A DNA stretch of 64,000 nt. It comes from Chryseobacterium sp. c4a. GTDB lineage: Bacteria > Bacteroidota > Bacteroidia > Flavobacteriales > Weeksellaceae. The stretch lies in contig NZ_WXVU01000001.1 in assembly GCF_009900745.1 (NCBI RefSeq), forward strand, positions 744,001-808,000, in the 5' to 3' direction. Shown here piece after piece: positions 1-8,635 of this stretch (position 1 is the first letter of the stretch; every line of letters begins with the position of its first letter). Both the position numbers and the translations under genes were made by a program. The notes beneath the pieces were generated by a model that did not search any database, was not told where the DNA came from, and saw only the letters and a list, made by a program, of their open reading frames with translations.

Positions 1-305
1 AAGACTGGACGAAACTCAATACCATCAAGCTTCATTTAAAAGGTACCGATTTTCAGTTAAAAGTTTGGGAAAGCTTATTAACCATTCCTATGGGAAAACT
101 GTCTACTTATGGTAGCTTAGCAGAGAAAATAGGAAATCCTAAAGCTTCTAGAGCCGTGGGAACGGCAATAGGCAGTAATCCTGTAGCATTTTTAATTCCC
201 TGTCATCGTGTTATTCAGTCTACCGGACATCTCGGCGGCTACCGATGGGGAAGTGACAGAAAACAGATGATTGTAGGTTGGGAGAGCTCGCAGCTTTATT
301 CGTAA
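1..305 (+). CDS. Methylated-DNA-protein cysteine methyltransferase (3' part, Ada/Ogt type)
   Basis: This is the C-terminal end of an O6-alkylguanine-DNA alkyltransferase, which removes alkyl groups from guanine by transferring them to its own cysteine. The reading frame is open from base 3, so the gene starts outside the window and the ATG at 90 is internal. The active-site motif PCHRVI is visible, with the downstream GGYRWG loop and an upstream helix-turn-helix-like stretch (KLSTYGSLAEKIGNPKASRA). In Chryseobacterium relatives this domain often sits behind an AraC-like DNA-binding domain (Ada-like), but that part is not in the window. The next gene on the same strand is an AlkB-like dioxygenase, which suggests an alkylation-repair pair. 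Family assignment is firm; Ada versus Ogt cannot be decided. Confidence 0.9.
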   Translation, partial: DWTKLNTIKLHLKGTDFQLKVWESLLTIPMGKLSTYGSLAEKIGNPKASRAVGTAIGSNPVAFLIPCHRVIQSTGHLGGYRWGSDRKQMIVGWESSQLYS

Positions 306-312
306 CTATTTA

Positions 313-390
313 AACCACAAAAGTTACAAAAGTTTTTTAGACCCTTAAGCTTCCGAGAATATACGATTTTCACTAATATCTCAGTTGAAG
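313..390. repeat. Dispersed intergenic repeat, CACAAAAG family (copy 1)
   Basis: The stretch begins with AACCACAAAAG and ends in a segment (about 345-390) that recurs as its reverse complement at 3292-3338 with a single mismatch over about 47 bases. It lies between the methyltransferase and AlkB-like genes. The sequence shows the repeat directly; that it is a mobile or REP-like element is inference. Confidence 0.7.
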
Positions 391-487
391 ACGTAAATAA
401 TCCCTTTCTTTTGACGGGGTGTTTTATAATAAACTACAATTCCTTTTCAAAAACATTATGTAATTTGTATTACCAAAATCAAAAGCA

Positions 488-1099
488 ATGCTCAGCCTGT
501 TCGATGAAACACCAGATTACCCTTTAAGTCTCCTTCCAAATGATGGAACTGTTCTGTACTATGGAAAAGTTTTCTCAAAAGAAGAGACAGAAACTTATTA
601 CGATTATCTTTTCAATCAAATTCCATGGGAACATGATGAGGCCGTGATTTTTGGAAAACTGATCCTTACCAAAAGAAAAGTAGCCTGGTTCGGCGAAAAA
701 ACTTTCGAATATACTTATTCCAATAGAACAAAATATGCAAAACAATGGACTCCCGAATTGCTGAAATTAAAACAGAAATGTGAGGAAGTTTCAGGAAAAA
801 CCTATAATTCCTGCCTGCTTAATTTATATCATGATGGCAGTGAAGGAATGGCTTATCACAGCGATGGAGAAACTGATCTGAAAAAACACGGAGCCATTGC
901 TTCCCTGACTTTCGGAGCGGAAAGAAAGTTTTTATTTAAACATAAAACCACTAAAGAAAAGGTTGAAATATTCCTGGAGAACGGAAGTCTGCTTATTATG
1001 AAAGGAACAACTCAGGACAATTGGCTTCATAGGTTACCACCTACCACCAAAGTGAAAACTCCAAGAGTGAATCTTACCTTCAGAACGATTGAAGAATAA
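488..1099 (+). CDS. AlkB-family alpha-ketoglutarate-dependent dioxygenase
   Basis: Probable Fe(II)/2-oxoglutarate dioxygenase that oxidatively removes methyl lesions from DNA or RNA bases. The 203-residue length fits the short bacterial AlkB/ALKBH2-like group. The iron ligands are readable as H124-x-D126 (motif YHSDGETD) and H181 (WLHRLP). The 2-oxoglutarate-binding arginine lies in the C-terminal RVNLTFR segment (R193 or R199). No signal peptide is present, so it is cytoplasmic. It follows a methyltransferase gene after a 182-bp gap holding a dispersed repeat, so the two are functionally related but not obviously co-transcribed. It converges on an S15-type hydrolase gene with a shared hairpin terminator. 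Confidence 0.9.
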   Translation: MLSLFDETPDYPLSLLPNDGTVLYYGKVFSKEETETYYDYLFNQIPWEHDEAVIFGKLILTKRKVAWFGEKTFEYTYSNRTKYAKQWTPELLKLKQKCEEVSGKTYNSCLLNLYHDGSEGMAYHSDGETDLKKHGAIASLTFGAERKFLFKHKTTKEKVEIFLENGSLLIMKGTTQDNWLHRLPPTTKVKTPRVNLTFRTIEE

Positions 1100-1180
1100 A
1101 CCCTTACCGATTAAGCTAATCCCGCAGATATATAACGTAATCATCTGCAAAATCCGCTTAATCCGTGAGAGCATAAAACA

Positions 1181-1208
1181 AAAAAGCTGTTCGAACGAAC
1201 AGCTTTTT
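1181..1208. terminator. Bidirectional hairpin terminator
   Basis: A perfect 12-bp stem (AAAAAGCTGTTC / GAACAGCTTTTT) with a 4-base loop lies between the converging AlkB-like and S15-hydrolase genes. A-rich and T-rich flanks let it act in both directions. Confidence 0.85.
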
Positions 1209-1212
1209 CAAT

Positions 1213-3072
1213 TTATTTTAAGACATCAGCTTCAATAGAGCTGTCACCATACACTTTAATAAATGCTTTAGTGTAATCTTCCTTCGAAGCAAAATTCGGA
1301 TTATCCATGAATTTCTGAGGGTTTACAGCAAAAAGCGGAAACCACGTACTGCTGATCTGGATCTGAATTTTATGCCCCTTTTTGAAAGTGTGAACTACAT
1401 CCTGAAGTCTGAAGTTCACTGCTGTTTTCTGATCCGGAACTAAAGCTTCTCCTTTCTCTTTAGTGTTTCTGAATCTTGCAGGCATTATTTCACTTCTTAC
1501 CATTTGGTGGTAGTTTCCATAAATTACGCCATCTTTCTTTTCAGTCGGTTTGAAATCTTCAGGATATACATCGACTAATTTTACAGCAAAATCAGCATCC
1601 GTAGAAGAAGATGAAATATTAAGTTTTGCCATGATCTCTCCTGCGAAGGCAATATCTTCTGTCAGGACATCGGTGGTAAACGTTAATACATCAGGTCTTC
1701 CGACAGCAAACCTTTGGTCTTCCGACATGTAATTTTTTGGAGTGAATCCATTAAAATCTTTTAAATGATCTGAGCTTAAAACCGGATTATTTGGATCACT
1801 ATAATATTCAGAATATCCTTGCCCTGAAGTTTGCTTTAATGTTTTATCAGAAAGATAGAAATTAACTTTTTGAGCATTTTTAGGAGGATAAGAAGCAAAT
1901 TCTTTCCATTGTTTTGATCCGGTATCATACATTAAAGCTTCAGGAAGCCCTGCATCTTCTTTTGTATTTCCTTTCAGATAATGACTGAAGAATTTTGTTT
2001 CTACATTTTTTTGGTAGTAGGTTGCAATACTATCTCCGAAGTAAGTCTCACTGTGAAAGTGTTTCCCTTGTTCCTGAGACCACCCACCATGCGAAAATGG
2101 CCCCATTACAATTGTATTTTTCGCTTTAGGACTTGTTTTTTCTATTGTTTTATAAATGTTTAAAGGCCCTGAAAGATCTTCAGCATCAAACCAGCCCCCG
2201 ACAGTCATTACTGCATGATTGATATTTTTCAGGTGAGGAAGAAGGCCTCTCTTTTGCCAAAATTCGTCATAGTTGGTATGATTCATAATTTCCGTCATAA
2301 AGAAATTATTTTTATAGTATTTTTCATAGCCATCTTTAAGAGTACCCATGTCTCTATAGAACTTTAGGCCATCTTCGGAAGTTTGTTTCACGAAAGAATC
2401 CATATACCATGCCTTTTGTTCCGGTTTTGTTTTCTGAACGCCAAAAACGGGAAGCGTTCTGAAATATCCCAGCATAAATCTTCCGTTATGAAGAAAATCA
2501 TCATTCCAGAAATCAGAAATTGGTGCTTGTGGGGAAGAAGCTACTAAAGCAGGGTGCTGTGCCAATGTTCCAACAGCTGTATAAAACCCAGGATAAGAAG
2601 TTCCAAATTGTCCTGCTTTGCCATTATTATCTTTAATGTTTTTCAAAAGCCAGTCGATAGTATCGTAGGTATCTGTACTTTCGTCAACATCTTTTTTTGT
2701 TTTACGTTCTACCTGTGGAGTCATATTGGTAAATGTACCTTCACTCATATATCTTCCACGTACATCCTGATATACAAAAATATATTTGTCTTTCATCAGG
2801 TAGGTGTTAGGTCCCACTTTTGTTTTATATTCATTTTCACCATAAGGAGCAATGCTGTAGCAGGTTCTTTGCATGAGAAACGGATATTTGTTCTTATTTG
2901 AAATATCCTTAGGAATATACACTGCAGTGAAAAGCTTCACACCATCACGCATTGGAATATAAAATTCTTTCTTGGTAAAATTATCTTTAACGAAATTGTC
3001 TTTTGGCTCAGCTTTCTGGGCTTTTCCAAGAGCGAAAAGAAGAATGAATAAAACTGAAATATGGGTTTTCAT
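1213..3072 (-). CDS. CocE/NonD (S15) family hydrolase, secreted
   Basis: Alpha/beta-hydrolase of the X-Pro dipeptidyl-peptidase / cocaine esterase / glutaryl-7-ACA acylase group, 619 residues, which is the usual length. An N-terminal signal peptide (MKTHISVLFILLFALGKAQ) predicts export to the periplasm or outside. The nucleophile motif GTSYPGFY places the catalytic serine near residue 159; the S15 hallmark DVRGRYMSEG is at about 103-112. The C-terminal third has the beta-sandwich seen in this family (QIQISSTWFPLFAVNP). Its true substrate, a peptide or an ester/amide, cannot be read from sequence. It appears monocistronic, ending at a bidirectional terminator. Confidence 0.88.
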   Translation of the reverse strand: MKTHISVLFILLFALGKAQKAEPKDNFVKDNFTKKEFYIPMRDGVKLFTAVYIPKDISNKNKYPFLMQRTCYSIAPYGENEYKTKVGPNTYLMKDKYIFVYQDVRGRYMSEGTFTNMTPQVERKTKKDVDESTDTYDTIDWLLKNIKDNNGKAGQFGTSYPGFYTAVGTLAQHPALVASSPQAPISDFWNDDFLHNGRFMLGYFRTLPVFGVQKTKPEQKAWYMDSFVKQTSEDGLKFYRDMGTLKDGYEKYYKNNFFMTEIMNHTNYDEFWQKRGLLPHLKNINHAVMTVGGWFDAEDLSGPLNIYKTIEKTSPKAKNTIVMGPFSHGGWSQEQGKHFHSETYFGDSIATYYQKNVETKFFSHYLKGNTKEDAGLPEALMYDTGSKQWKEFASYPPKNAQKVNFYLSDKTLKQTSGQGYSEYYSDPNNPVLSSDHLKDFNGFTPKNYMSEDQRFAVGRPDVLTFTTDVLTEDIAFAGEIMAKLNISSSSTDADFAVKLVDVYPEDFKPTEKKDGVIYGNYHQMVRSEIMPARFRNTKEKGEALVPDQKTAVNFRLQDVVHTFKKGHKIQIQISSTWFPLFAVNPQKFMDNPNFASKEDYTKAFIKVYGDSSIEADVLK

Positions 3073-3291
3073 AAGTAAAATTTGTGGCTAATTTAGAAAT
3101 AAAAATACTTTCCCACCATTTTCTCAGATGAATCTTCTTTTAAAAGTAGATTTGTTTTGATTTTTTACTGTTGATTGTGGAGTTTGTAAAAGAATGTTTT
3201 GTGATGAGGAGAGAATTGTATAGATAAAAACCACTTCGTCAAAAATTCTTTGGATTTTTGACACTCCTCCGGAGAAGGGGAATGTTCACTC

Positions 3292-3406
3292 CTTCAACTG
3301 AGATATTAGTGAAAATCGTAGATTCTCGGAAGCTTAAATGTACTTTTCAAACAGTTCGCAGTAATTTAATAAATAATTTAAGTGTTTAAAAAGCTTTTGT
3401 GGTTAA
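3292..3406. repeat. Dispersed intergenic repeat, CACAAAAG family (copy 2, inverted)
   Basis: Bases 3292-3338 are the reverse complement of about 345-390, and the stretch ends in CTTTTGTGGTT, the complement of the AACCACAAAAG that opens copy 1. It occupies most of the 389-bp gap between the S15 hydrolase and the downstream receptor gene; otherwise the gap holds no coding potential I can support. Confidence 0.7.
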
Positions 3407-3461
3407 AAAAAAGCCGGAAAAATTCCCGGCCATTGATTTAAAGTATATAAAAGTATGGTGT

Positions 3462-6167
3462 TTATTTCTTTTTCGGTTTTTTGCCTGCAAATTTATTCAG
3501 TTTCATACTAAGAGAAAACATGATATAGCGTTTCAGAATAAGATCTTCACGGTCTTCAAAATAAGAATCTGTAATGGTTCTTTTTACGCTTTGGTTTTGA
3601 TTCAGTACATCATAAACCTTTATTTTTGCTGTCAGCTGCTTATTATAAAATGAATATCCCAGGCTGGCATTCCAGAAATAGAAGTCTTTTTTAAATCCTG
3701 GAGCAATATTCGAATTGGTGTTGTAAGAAAAATCATTTCCAATAAAAAAAGCCTTTTGAAACAGATAATTAGTTACTTCAACTCTTAAAGATTGATTGGT
3801 GGTATTTACGGTATTTACATTATAATTGGTATAATTTGAAAAACTATATCCAAGGCTATAGGATGGTTTTATGGTAAATATATCTTTAATTTCATAATTC
3901 AGGTTAAGTCCCGGATTGAAGCTATAAGCTCTGCTTTTATATTCCTCTCCATTAATAAACCCATTATTAAAATTATAATTCATACTAAATCTTGGAGCAA
4001 TTCTGAGTTTATGGTCATTCCATTTAAAAGTTTTAGTAAGGCCAAAACTGAAACTGAAATTTTTGTTTCCGCTTATATTGCTGTAAGTAACAATTTGCCT
4101 TCCGGAATTATCATATTTGGAATAATTGATAACATCATTATTTCTATAGGTAAATCCAGCCATAACATAATAGTTTAGATTTTTAACCATATTATAACTA
4201 TTGAAAGCGATATTAGATTCGTTTGTCCATGTATTTTTAAGGTCAGGATTTCCGGTATTAGTAATAAGAGGATTGGATTCATCCTTAAAAGGAATGAGCT
4301 TTCCGGCATCAGGAATGGTGAAACTCGAAGAGTTGGAGATAATTAATGTTTGACGGTCAGCAAAAGAATATCGGAAATTGGTTGAATACTTGGGAAGTAC
4401 AAAGTTTTTCTGAAAATTATACAGCTTTCCATCAAAGACAGAATTAACATTCATATCCGAAATATCAGCATTTACAGTGGCCCAGACACCGAATTTCTTT
4501 TTATAAAGATAATAGGATAATTCAGGAGAAAACTGATTAATTCTTTGATCCATGCTGTTGGAGAGGCGACTGTTATATTGAGAATACTGCCCCGTAACAG
4601 GATCAAAATCATTGAAATCCTTTATATCCTTTGATAATTTAGAGTTGTATTGCAAGCTGATCCCTATGGTGGCAGAATCTGAAATAGGTTCAGTATATTT
4701 TGCCATAAAATTATAGTTATTATCTTGAGAACGGGTTTTCTGTAGCTGATTACGGTTGTCAGTGGTGATATCAGAGTCTTTATAGAACGTATTCAGAGAC
4801 TGATTGATATTGTCATTATTAGATTCAGAAATAGTAGTATTGATCATAGCCATGATCGACCTGTTCTTTTTCTTAAAATTTTTGAAAAAATTAATATTAG
4901 GACTGAAGCTATTGCTTTCTCCTTTAGTTCTGGTTATATTCTTACTTTCATTCAACAGTTTATCATCCCTTAAAGTTGAAGAGGTAGATTGCCCTGTATT
5001 GAATGTTTCTGATTTAGAAAATGAGGGAGCTATGTAGATATTGGTCAACGAATCCAGTTTGATCCCTACAGAACTGTTAAAATTATATTGTTTTGATTCA
5101 TTTTCATTGTTGCTCTCAGAATCTGTTTTGAGAGTGAAATCAGGGAGAAGTGTTGTTTTTGAGGCTTTGGATCGGGTTTCATTATTAGAATTTGTGTATT
5201 GTAGGCTAAGATTTTCAAGATTGCCATCCTTTCCAAGTTTGTCATTATAGTTCAGTCCAAAGCTGCTGAACTTTTGAATCCCACTTCCTTGTCCTCCACT
5301 TGAGCGTCCCATTGTATCAAAGATCTGATCTCCTGAACTGCTCTTTGAATTGATGTTATTAGCAGATGCCAAAACACTGATTTTGGTATCTCCTTTAAAA
5401 TAGTTTAAGAATGCATTCCCTTCATATCGTTTATCAGAACCATAGCCTGCCAATATTTTTGAGATTAAACCTTTGTTTTTCTTTTCGTCAATATTGAAAT
5501 TAATGGTGGTGTTTTGAGATTTTGGAGCTCTTTTGGTCAGTTCCTCCTCTTTAGTTTTAGTTGTAGTAAATTGGATGTTTTTAATAATATCTGCTGGTAA
5601 ATTTTGTAGTGCCGTCTTTCCTTCTTTGTCAAAGAACGGTTTTCCATTGACCATAATCTGATCTACGGCTTTTCCATTTACTGTTATTTTCCCATCATTA
5701 CCGATTTCTACTCCGGGAATTTGTTTCAAGAGCTCATCGATTTGACTGTCCGGACGTACTTTAAGAGCAGAAGCATTGAACTCTATGGTGTCATTTTTTA
5801 TTTTCACCGGCAAAACGGTAATCTTTACCTCATCAATTGTAATTACTTTCTTTTTTTCAAGCTCTATATCCCCCAGAGATAGTGATTTTTGGATTTTCTC
5901 AAGAGTCTTTGAATAAGAATATTTTTCGGTGTCAATCTTTAAAAAGGAAGGCTCATTTATCTCATCAGTCTGTAATGAAAATTTACCTTCTTTATTGCTT
6001 GATGTATAATTGATGATTGATGAATCTTTTGCCTTTAGTAAATATATGGTAGCATTTTCCACGGGCTTTTTTTCCGGATCGGATACTTTTCCGTCAACAT
6101 ATAGTCTTTGGGAATATACAATCAGGAAATTGCATATCAAAAACAATAATAATAAGATTTTCTTCAT
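3462..6167 (-). CDS. TonB-dependent-receptor-like outer-membrane beta-barrel protein
   Basis: Large outer-membrane protein of 901 residues in the start chosen here. I use the ATG at 6167 because it gives a clean signal peptide (MKKILLLLFLICNFLIVYSQ); the upstream extension is unlikely. Residues about 22-90 form a carboxypeptidase-regulatory-like domain, followed by a plug-like region (LKQIPGVEIGNDGKITVNGK) and a long C-terminal barrel rich in alternating aromatic strands, as in the OMP_b-brl_3 group. It ends KKPKKK, past the last strand. The ligand is unknown and no SusD partner is adjacent, so a sugar-utilisation system is not indicated. Confidence 0.85.
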   Translation of the reverse strand: MKKILLLLFLICNFLIVYSQRLYVDGKVSDPEKKPVENATIYLLKAKDSSIINYTSSNKEGKFSLQTDEINEPSFLKIDTEKYSYSKTLEKIQKSLSLGDIELEKKKVITIDEVKITVLPVKIKNDTIEFNASALKVRPDSQIDELLKQIPGVEIGNDGKITVNGKAVDQIMVNGKPFFDKEGKTALQNLPADIIKNIQFTTTKTKEEELTKRAPKSQNTTINFNIDEKKNKGLISKILAGYGSDKRYEGNAFLNYFKGDTKISVLASANNINSKSSSGDQIFDTMGRSSGGQGSGIQKFSSFGLNYNDKLGKDGNLENLSLQYTNSNNETRSKASKTTLLPDFTLKTDSESNNENESKQYNFNSSVGIKLDSLTNIYIAPSFSKSETFNTGQSTSSTLRDDKLLNESKNITRTKGESNSFSPNINFFKNFKKKNRSIMAMINTTISESNNDNINQSLNTFYKDSDITTDNRNQLQKTRSQDNNYNFMAKYTEPISDSATIGISLQYNSKLSKDIKDFNDFDPVTGQYSQYNSRLSNSMDQRINQFSPELSYYLYKKKFGVWATVNADISDMNVNSVFDGKLYNFQKNFVLPKYSTNFRYSFADRQTLIISNSSSFTIPDAGKLIPFKDESNPLITNTGNPDLKNTWTNESNIAFNSYNMVKNLNYYVMAGFTYRNNDVINYSKYDNSGRQIVTYSNISGNKNFSFSFGLTKTFKWNDHKLRIAPRFSMNYNFNNGFINGEEYKSRAYSFNPGLNLNYEIKDIFTIKPSYSLGYSFSNYTNYNVNTVNTTNQSLRVEVTNYLFQKAFFIGNDFSYNTNSNIAPGFKKDFYFWNASLGYSFYNKQLTAKIKVYDVLNQNQSVKRTITDSYFEDREDLILKRYIMFSLSMKLNKFAGKKPKKK

Positions 6168-6242
6168 TGAGCTTTCCAAAACGTAAAAATAAAAAAACAT
6201 CCCAATATAGGGATGTTCCTTGTGAATATTTCAAAAAATATT

Positions 6243-6662
6243 TTATGCTCTTAAATATCTTGAATAAGCATATCCTTCCTGGCCGTCAGCAGTTTTTACT
6301 TTCCACCAGTCATCAGAAGTCTGCTCGATTAAAGTTACTGCAGAACCTTTTGCAGCTTTCCCTACTACAGCAGCTTCAGTAGAAGGCTCTTGTCTGATAT
6401 TCAGATTAGATTCATCTGTAGCTACCGTAAGAGAAGCACCTGAAGCAAGACCTGCAACTTGTACATCGATGTTGATATCTGAAGCAGAATAAGTAGAATC
6501 AATAGCTCCTAAAGCATTCCAAACTGCATCTTTTGCTGCAGTATTAGAAGCATCTCCGGAAACATATAGAATTCCGTCCTGTTCCTGAACCTGTAGGTTT
6601 GAAATCCCAGCAGACTGAGCCGCTGAAACTACGCTTGAATATTTATCTTGTAATGTACTCAT
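6243..6662 (-). CDS. BON-like plus bacterial SH3 domain protein
   Basis: A 139-residue protein with two parts. Residues 1-70 resemble a BON-like alpha/beta fold (LQVQEQDGILYVSGDASNTAA). Residues about 75-139 form an SH3b domain with the typical SNLNIRQEPS start and the WWKVKTADGQEGYAYSRYL end. It lacks a signal peptide, which is odd because SH3b domains usually bind cell-wall or periplasmic partners. It is 10 bases downstream of the BON lipoprotein gene and almost certainly co-transcribed with it, so a joint envelope or stress role is plausible. Confidence 0.8.
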   Translation of the reverse strand: MSTLQDKYSSVVSAAQSAGISNLQVQEQDGILYVSGDASNTAAKDAVWNALGAIDSTYSASDINIDVQVAGLASGASLTVATDESNLNIRQEPSTEAAVVGKAAKGSAVTLIEQTSDDWWKVKTADGQEGYAYSRYLRA

Positions 6663-6672
6663 CTTAATTTAA

Positions 6673-7161
6673 TTATTTTACTGTGTAGTTAAATTTAACT
6701 TTACCAACTTTTAAAGCGTCAACAGACTGCTTGATTTTCTTAGCTTGTTCCTTAGAAACATTTCCTGTAAGGGTAAGCTCATCATTGATAACTTCTACTT
6801 TTACTGTTGGGAAATCTTTTACTGCATCCTGAACTTTTTTCTGAACAGCAGGATCTACAGCAGATTTAGTTTCAACAGGTGCAGGAGCTGGAGTAGCTTC
6901 CACTTTAGACATATCCATTACGTCTTTTACTCCTTTGATTGCTTTTAATTGTGCAATCATAGCATCTTTAGACGCTTGATCCGCGAAAGTTCCGCTTAAG
7001 TGAGCCACACCTTCTTTTACTTCAACAGAAGCATTGGGATTAGAAGTTACTACAGTGGTAGCCTGAGTCTGAAGATCGGCATCAGAAACTTTCTTTTTAC
7101 AAGAAACTGCCCCGAAAGATACAGCTACAGCTAATGCAGCCATTGCGATAGTTTTTTTCAT
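6673..7161 (-). CDS. BON-domain lipoprotein
   Basis: A 162-residue lipoprotein. The N-terminus MKKTIAMAALAVAVSFGAVSC ends in a lipobox with the acylated cysteine at residue 21. Two BON domains follow (about 30-85 and 105-162), recognisable by the repeated hydrophobic-Gly pattern GVAHLSGTF and ELTLTGNVS. A Pro/Ala-rich linker (ATPAPAPVE) separates them. BON domains bind phospholipid or peptidoglycan-associated ligands; OsmY-type proteins protect the envelope under stress. It has a good flavobacterial promoter directly upstream and forms an operon with the SH3b protein gene. Confidence 0.88.
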   Translation of the reverse strand: MKKTIAMAALAVAVSFGAVSCKKKVSDADLQTQATTVVTSNPNASVEVKEGVAHLSGTFADQASKDAMIAQLKAIKGVKDVMDMSKVEATPAPAPVETKSAVDPAVQKKVQDAVKDFPTVKVEVINDELTLTGNVSKEQAKKIKQSVDALKVGKVKFNYTVK

Positions 7162-7191
7162 ATTGTATATTTATTAATGTTGTTATACAAT

Positions 7192-7218
7192 CAAATGTAA
7201 TAATAAAATTTGTACCAA
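7192..7218 (-). promoter_or_regulatory. Flavobacterial-type promoter for the BON lipoprotein operon
   Basis: On the minus strand TTG (7218-7216) is followed after 16 bases by TACATTTG (7199-7192), which matches the Bacteroidetes -33 TTG / -7 TAnnTTTG consensus. It lies 30 bases before the start codon of the BON lipoprotein gene. Confidence 0.6.
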
Positions 7219-7354
7219 AAGAATAAAAATTCAATAAATGTTTCTTAAATTTTTTACAATATTTTCTGAACCAGCGATTTAATTTTTATGTTTCAGAAAC
7301 TTAATATGGCCTTAGCGTGATTAGAATAAAATATTCTGCCAATTCAAAAACCAT

Positions 7355-7362
7355 TATATTTG
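7355..7362 (+). promoter_or_regulatory. -7 element (TAnnTTTG) before the symporter gene
   Basis: TATATTTG lies about 20 bases before the start codon at 7382 and matches the flavobacterial -7 consensus. No clear TTG is seen at the expected -33 position, so this is only half supported. Confidence 0.45.
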
Positions 7363-7381
7363 CGCAAATTGAACTATATAT

Positions 7382-8632
7382 ATGAAAGGACAGAATAAAC
7401 TTTTTATAGCAATTATCATCGCTCTTATCCTGGGAGTAGGAATCGGAGGAGTTGTACACGTACAATATCCGGACAGTGCAGAACCATTTTCCAAGAATAT
7501 TAAATTATTGGGAACCGTTTTCATCAGGTTGGTACAGATGATTATTGCGCCTTTGGTTTTTACTACCCTTGTGGTGGGAATTGCCAAAATGAGTGATATC
7601 AAAATGATCGGAAGAGTAGGAACAAAAGCAATGCTTTGGTTTATTTCCGCTTCTTTGGTTTCTCTTTTTATCGGGTTAATGCTTGTGAACTGGTTAGAGC
7701 CAGGACACGTCACTAAATTACCTGTTCAGGACGTTGCTTCAGCAGAAGATCTACTGAAAAGCAGTAAAAGTTTCTCTTTAGAAGACTTTGTAAAGCACAT
7801 GATCCCTAAAAGTTTATTTGAAGCCTTCGCAACCAATGAAGTATTGCAGATTGTAGTATTTGCGATTATGTTTGGGGTTGCTTTAGCGAATTTAGGAGAA
7901 GAATATTCTAAACCGGTGGTGAAACTTTTTGACATCATAGCTCATGGTATCCTTAAAATGGTAGGATATATCATGTGGTTTGCTCCTCTTGGAGTGCTGG
8001 GAGCCATTGCTGCTGTGGTAGCTACCAATGGTTTTGAGATATTTAAAGTATACGCCATCTACTTGAGAGACTTCTTCTTTGCATTAGGTGTGCTTTGGCT
8101 GGTTCTTTTATTGGTAGGATATTTTATCTTAGGAAACAGATTGTTTGATCTATTAAAAAGAATCAAAGAACCATTGTTGATTGCTTTCTCTACAACCAGT
8201 TCAGAAGCGGTATTCCCGAAACTGGTAGAAGAACTTGAGAAATTCGGATGTAACAGCAGAGTAGTATCTTTTATTCTTCCTTTAGGATATTCTTTTAACC
8301 TGGATGGAAGTATGATGTATATGACATTTGCTTCAATCTTCATTGCACAGATCTATGGTGTAGAAATGACGATTGGGCAACAAATTACAATGCTTTTGGT
8401 ATTGATGCTTACTTCAAAAGGGATTGCCGGAGTTCCAAGAGCTTCTTTGGTAATTATTGTAGCAACCTGTTCAATGTTTGGAATTCCGCCGGAAGGGATT
8501 GCATTGATCTTGCCAATTGACCACTTCTGTGATATGGGAAGAAGTATGACGAACGTATTAGGAAATACGCTGGCTACTTCAGCAGTATCAAAGTGGGAAG
8601 GACAGCTAACCGAACCTTTAGACAAAATTTAA
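7382..8632 (+). CDS. Dicarboxylate/amino-acid:cation symporter (DctA/GltP family)
   Basis: A 416-residue inner-membrane secondary transporter of the DAACS (SLC1-like) family that imports dicarboxylates or acidic amino acids with sodium or protons. The family signature is seen in the hairpin serine stretch STTSSEAVFPK (about 272-282), the unwound helix SFNLDGSMMYM and the C-terminal DMGRSMTNVLGN motif. Several hydrophobic helices are obvious throughout. The length fits the family. A PhyH dioxygenase gene follows after 3 bases and is likely translationally coupled. Glutamate, aspartate and C4-dicarboxylates cannot be separated from sequence alone. Confidence 0.92.
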   Translation: MKGQNKLFIAIIIALILGVGIGGVVHVQYPDSAEPFSKNIKLLGTVFIRLVQMIIAPLVFTTLVVGIAKMSDIKMIGRVGTKAMLWFISASLVSLFIGLMLVNWLEPGHVTKLPVQDVASAEDLLKSSKSFSLEDFVKHMIPKSLFEAFATNEVLQIVVFAIMFGVALANLGEEYSKPVVKLFDIIAHGILKMVGYIMWFAPLGVLGAIAAVVATNGFEIFKVYAIYLRDFFFALGVLWLVLLLVGYFILGNRLFDLLKRIKEPLLIAFSTTSSEAVFPKLVEELEKFGCNSRVVSFILPLGYSFNLDGSMMYMTFASIFIAQIYGVEMTIGQQITMLLVLMLTSKGIAGVPRASLVIIVATCSMFGIPPEGIALILPIDHFCDMGRSMTNVLGNTLATSAVSKWEGQLTEPLDKI

Positions 8633-8635
8633 ATA

